Assembly (NCBI GenBank): GCA_030951025.1
Contig: JAUZQK010000084.1
Location: 1-32,501, forward strand
DNA from: Mariprofundus sp.
Lineage (GTDB): Bacteria; Pseudomonadota; Zetaproteobacteria; Mariprofundales; Mariprofundaceae
DNA: 32,501 bases
Direction: 5' to 3'
Shown: positions 32,491 through 32,501 of the stretch, piece after piece
How positions within the stretch are numbered: the stretch's first letter is position 1
Layout: the number at the start of each line of letters is the position of its first letter
Position numbers and translations under genes: made by a program
Notes under the pieces: generated by a model
Told to the model about the DNA's origin: nothing
Seen by the model: the letters and a program-made list of their open reading frames with translations, nothing else
The model's database searches: none

Positions 32491-32501
32491 TGGTGGAGGC
32501 G
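32491..32501 (-). ncRNA. probable 3' end of tmRNA (ssrA) or tRNA-Ala, cut by the window edge
   Basis: The minus strand reads CGCCTCCACCA, then a 24-bp spacer and a strong terminator. A CTCCACCA end gives discriminator A and a U at position 70, which pairs with G3 to make the G3-U70 identity element of alanyl-tRNA synthetase, found in both tRNA-Ala and tmRNA. Only 11 bases are visible, so the choice between the two cannot be made, and chance occurrence is possible. Confidence 0.5.

Noticed and set aside
32414-32501. Plus-strand frame starting MTTQRHKKSLQTLG with GAAGGG upstream, looking like a signal peptide
   Set aside because: It overlaps a strong minus-strand terminator and the CCACCA-type RNA end, whose G-U pairing shows selection on the minus strand. 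Not fully excluded.

Overview
The window reads like a Gram-negative proteobacterial chromosome: TonB, an outer-membrane-type lipoprotein, glnE, FetB, and a glycine decarboxylase split into gcvPA and gcvPB. The split P-protein with this mix of genes would suit a Zetaproteobacterium or a gammaproteobacterium-like lineage, but that placement is my inference and no rRNA is present. Most of the window is tightly packed housekeeping sequence, broken by decayed accessory stretches.

Layout. 1-340: the apparent end of an integrated element, with a frameshifted AlpA-type regulator on the minus strand, a tRNA/tmRNA 3'-end-like block and a strong terminator. 527-1592: a small unknown protein overlapping a TSUP permease. 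1620-6642 (minus): recG and glnE, separated by an inverted pair of dispersed repeats. 6770-6854: tRNA-Leu(GAG). 6923-8324: a wrecked type I restriction-modification locus (hsdM and hsdR fragments) with an intact Phd/PIN toxin-antitoxin pair between them. 8307-13077: a lipoprotein, an APH-like kinase, a tandem cNMP-domain protein, a TylF-like methyltransferase, a FetB-like permease and a VOC protein. 13124-14023 (minus): a ROK kinase, divergent from the one-carbon operon.

14080-20556 is the metabolic core: folD, gcvT, gcvH, gcvPA and gcvPB run co-directionally, with start/stop overlaps at folD/gcvT and gcvPA/gcvPB, followed 10 bp later by a fatty-acid desaturase. The glycine cleavage system produces 5,10-methylene-THF, the substrate FolD oxidises and hydrolyses to 10-formyl-THF, so the operon joins glycine breakdown to the C1-folate pool. 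No L-protein gene and no glycine riboswitch is visible. ppnN follows, convergent with rsmA.

22877-26545 (minus) is a signalling block: a PAS hybrid histidine kinase, a 37-codon cheW stub and a cytosolic chemoreceptor with tandem 92-residue repeats and a C-terminal VWEEF tail. 27173-30039 (minus) holds NusG-domain-II, Gx-transporter, TonB-like and mutY genes, the last three overlapping or nearly abutting. 30066-32260 (plus): an SDR, MscS and a secreted DUF992 protein. The right edge appears to clip the 3' end of a minus-strand tmRNA or tRNA-Ala followed by its terminator.

I found no single clearly new system. The strongest unexpected items are the hidden gene remnants (AlpA, hsdM, hsdR, cheW), the duplicated ribosome-binding regions, the soluble receptor with its CheR/CheB-type tail, and the NusG_II-Gx-TonB cluster.
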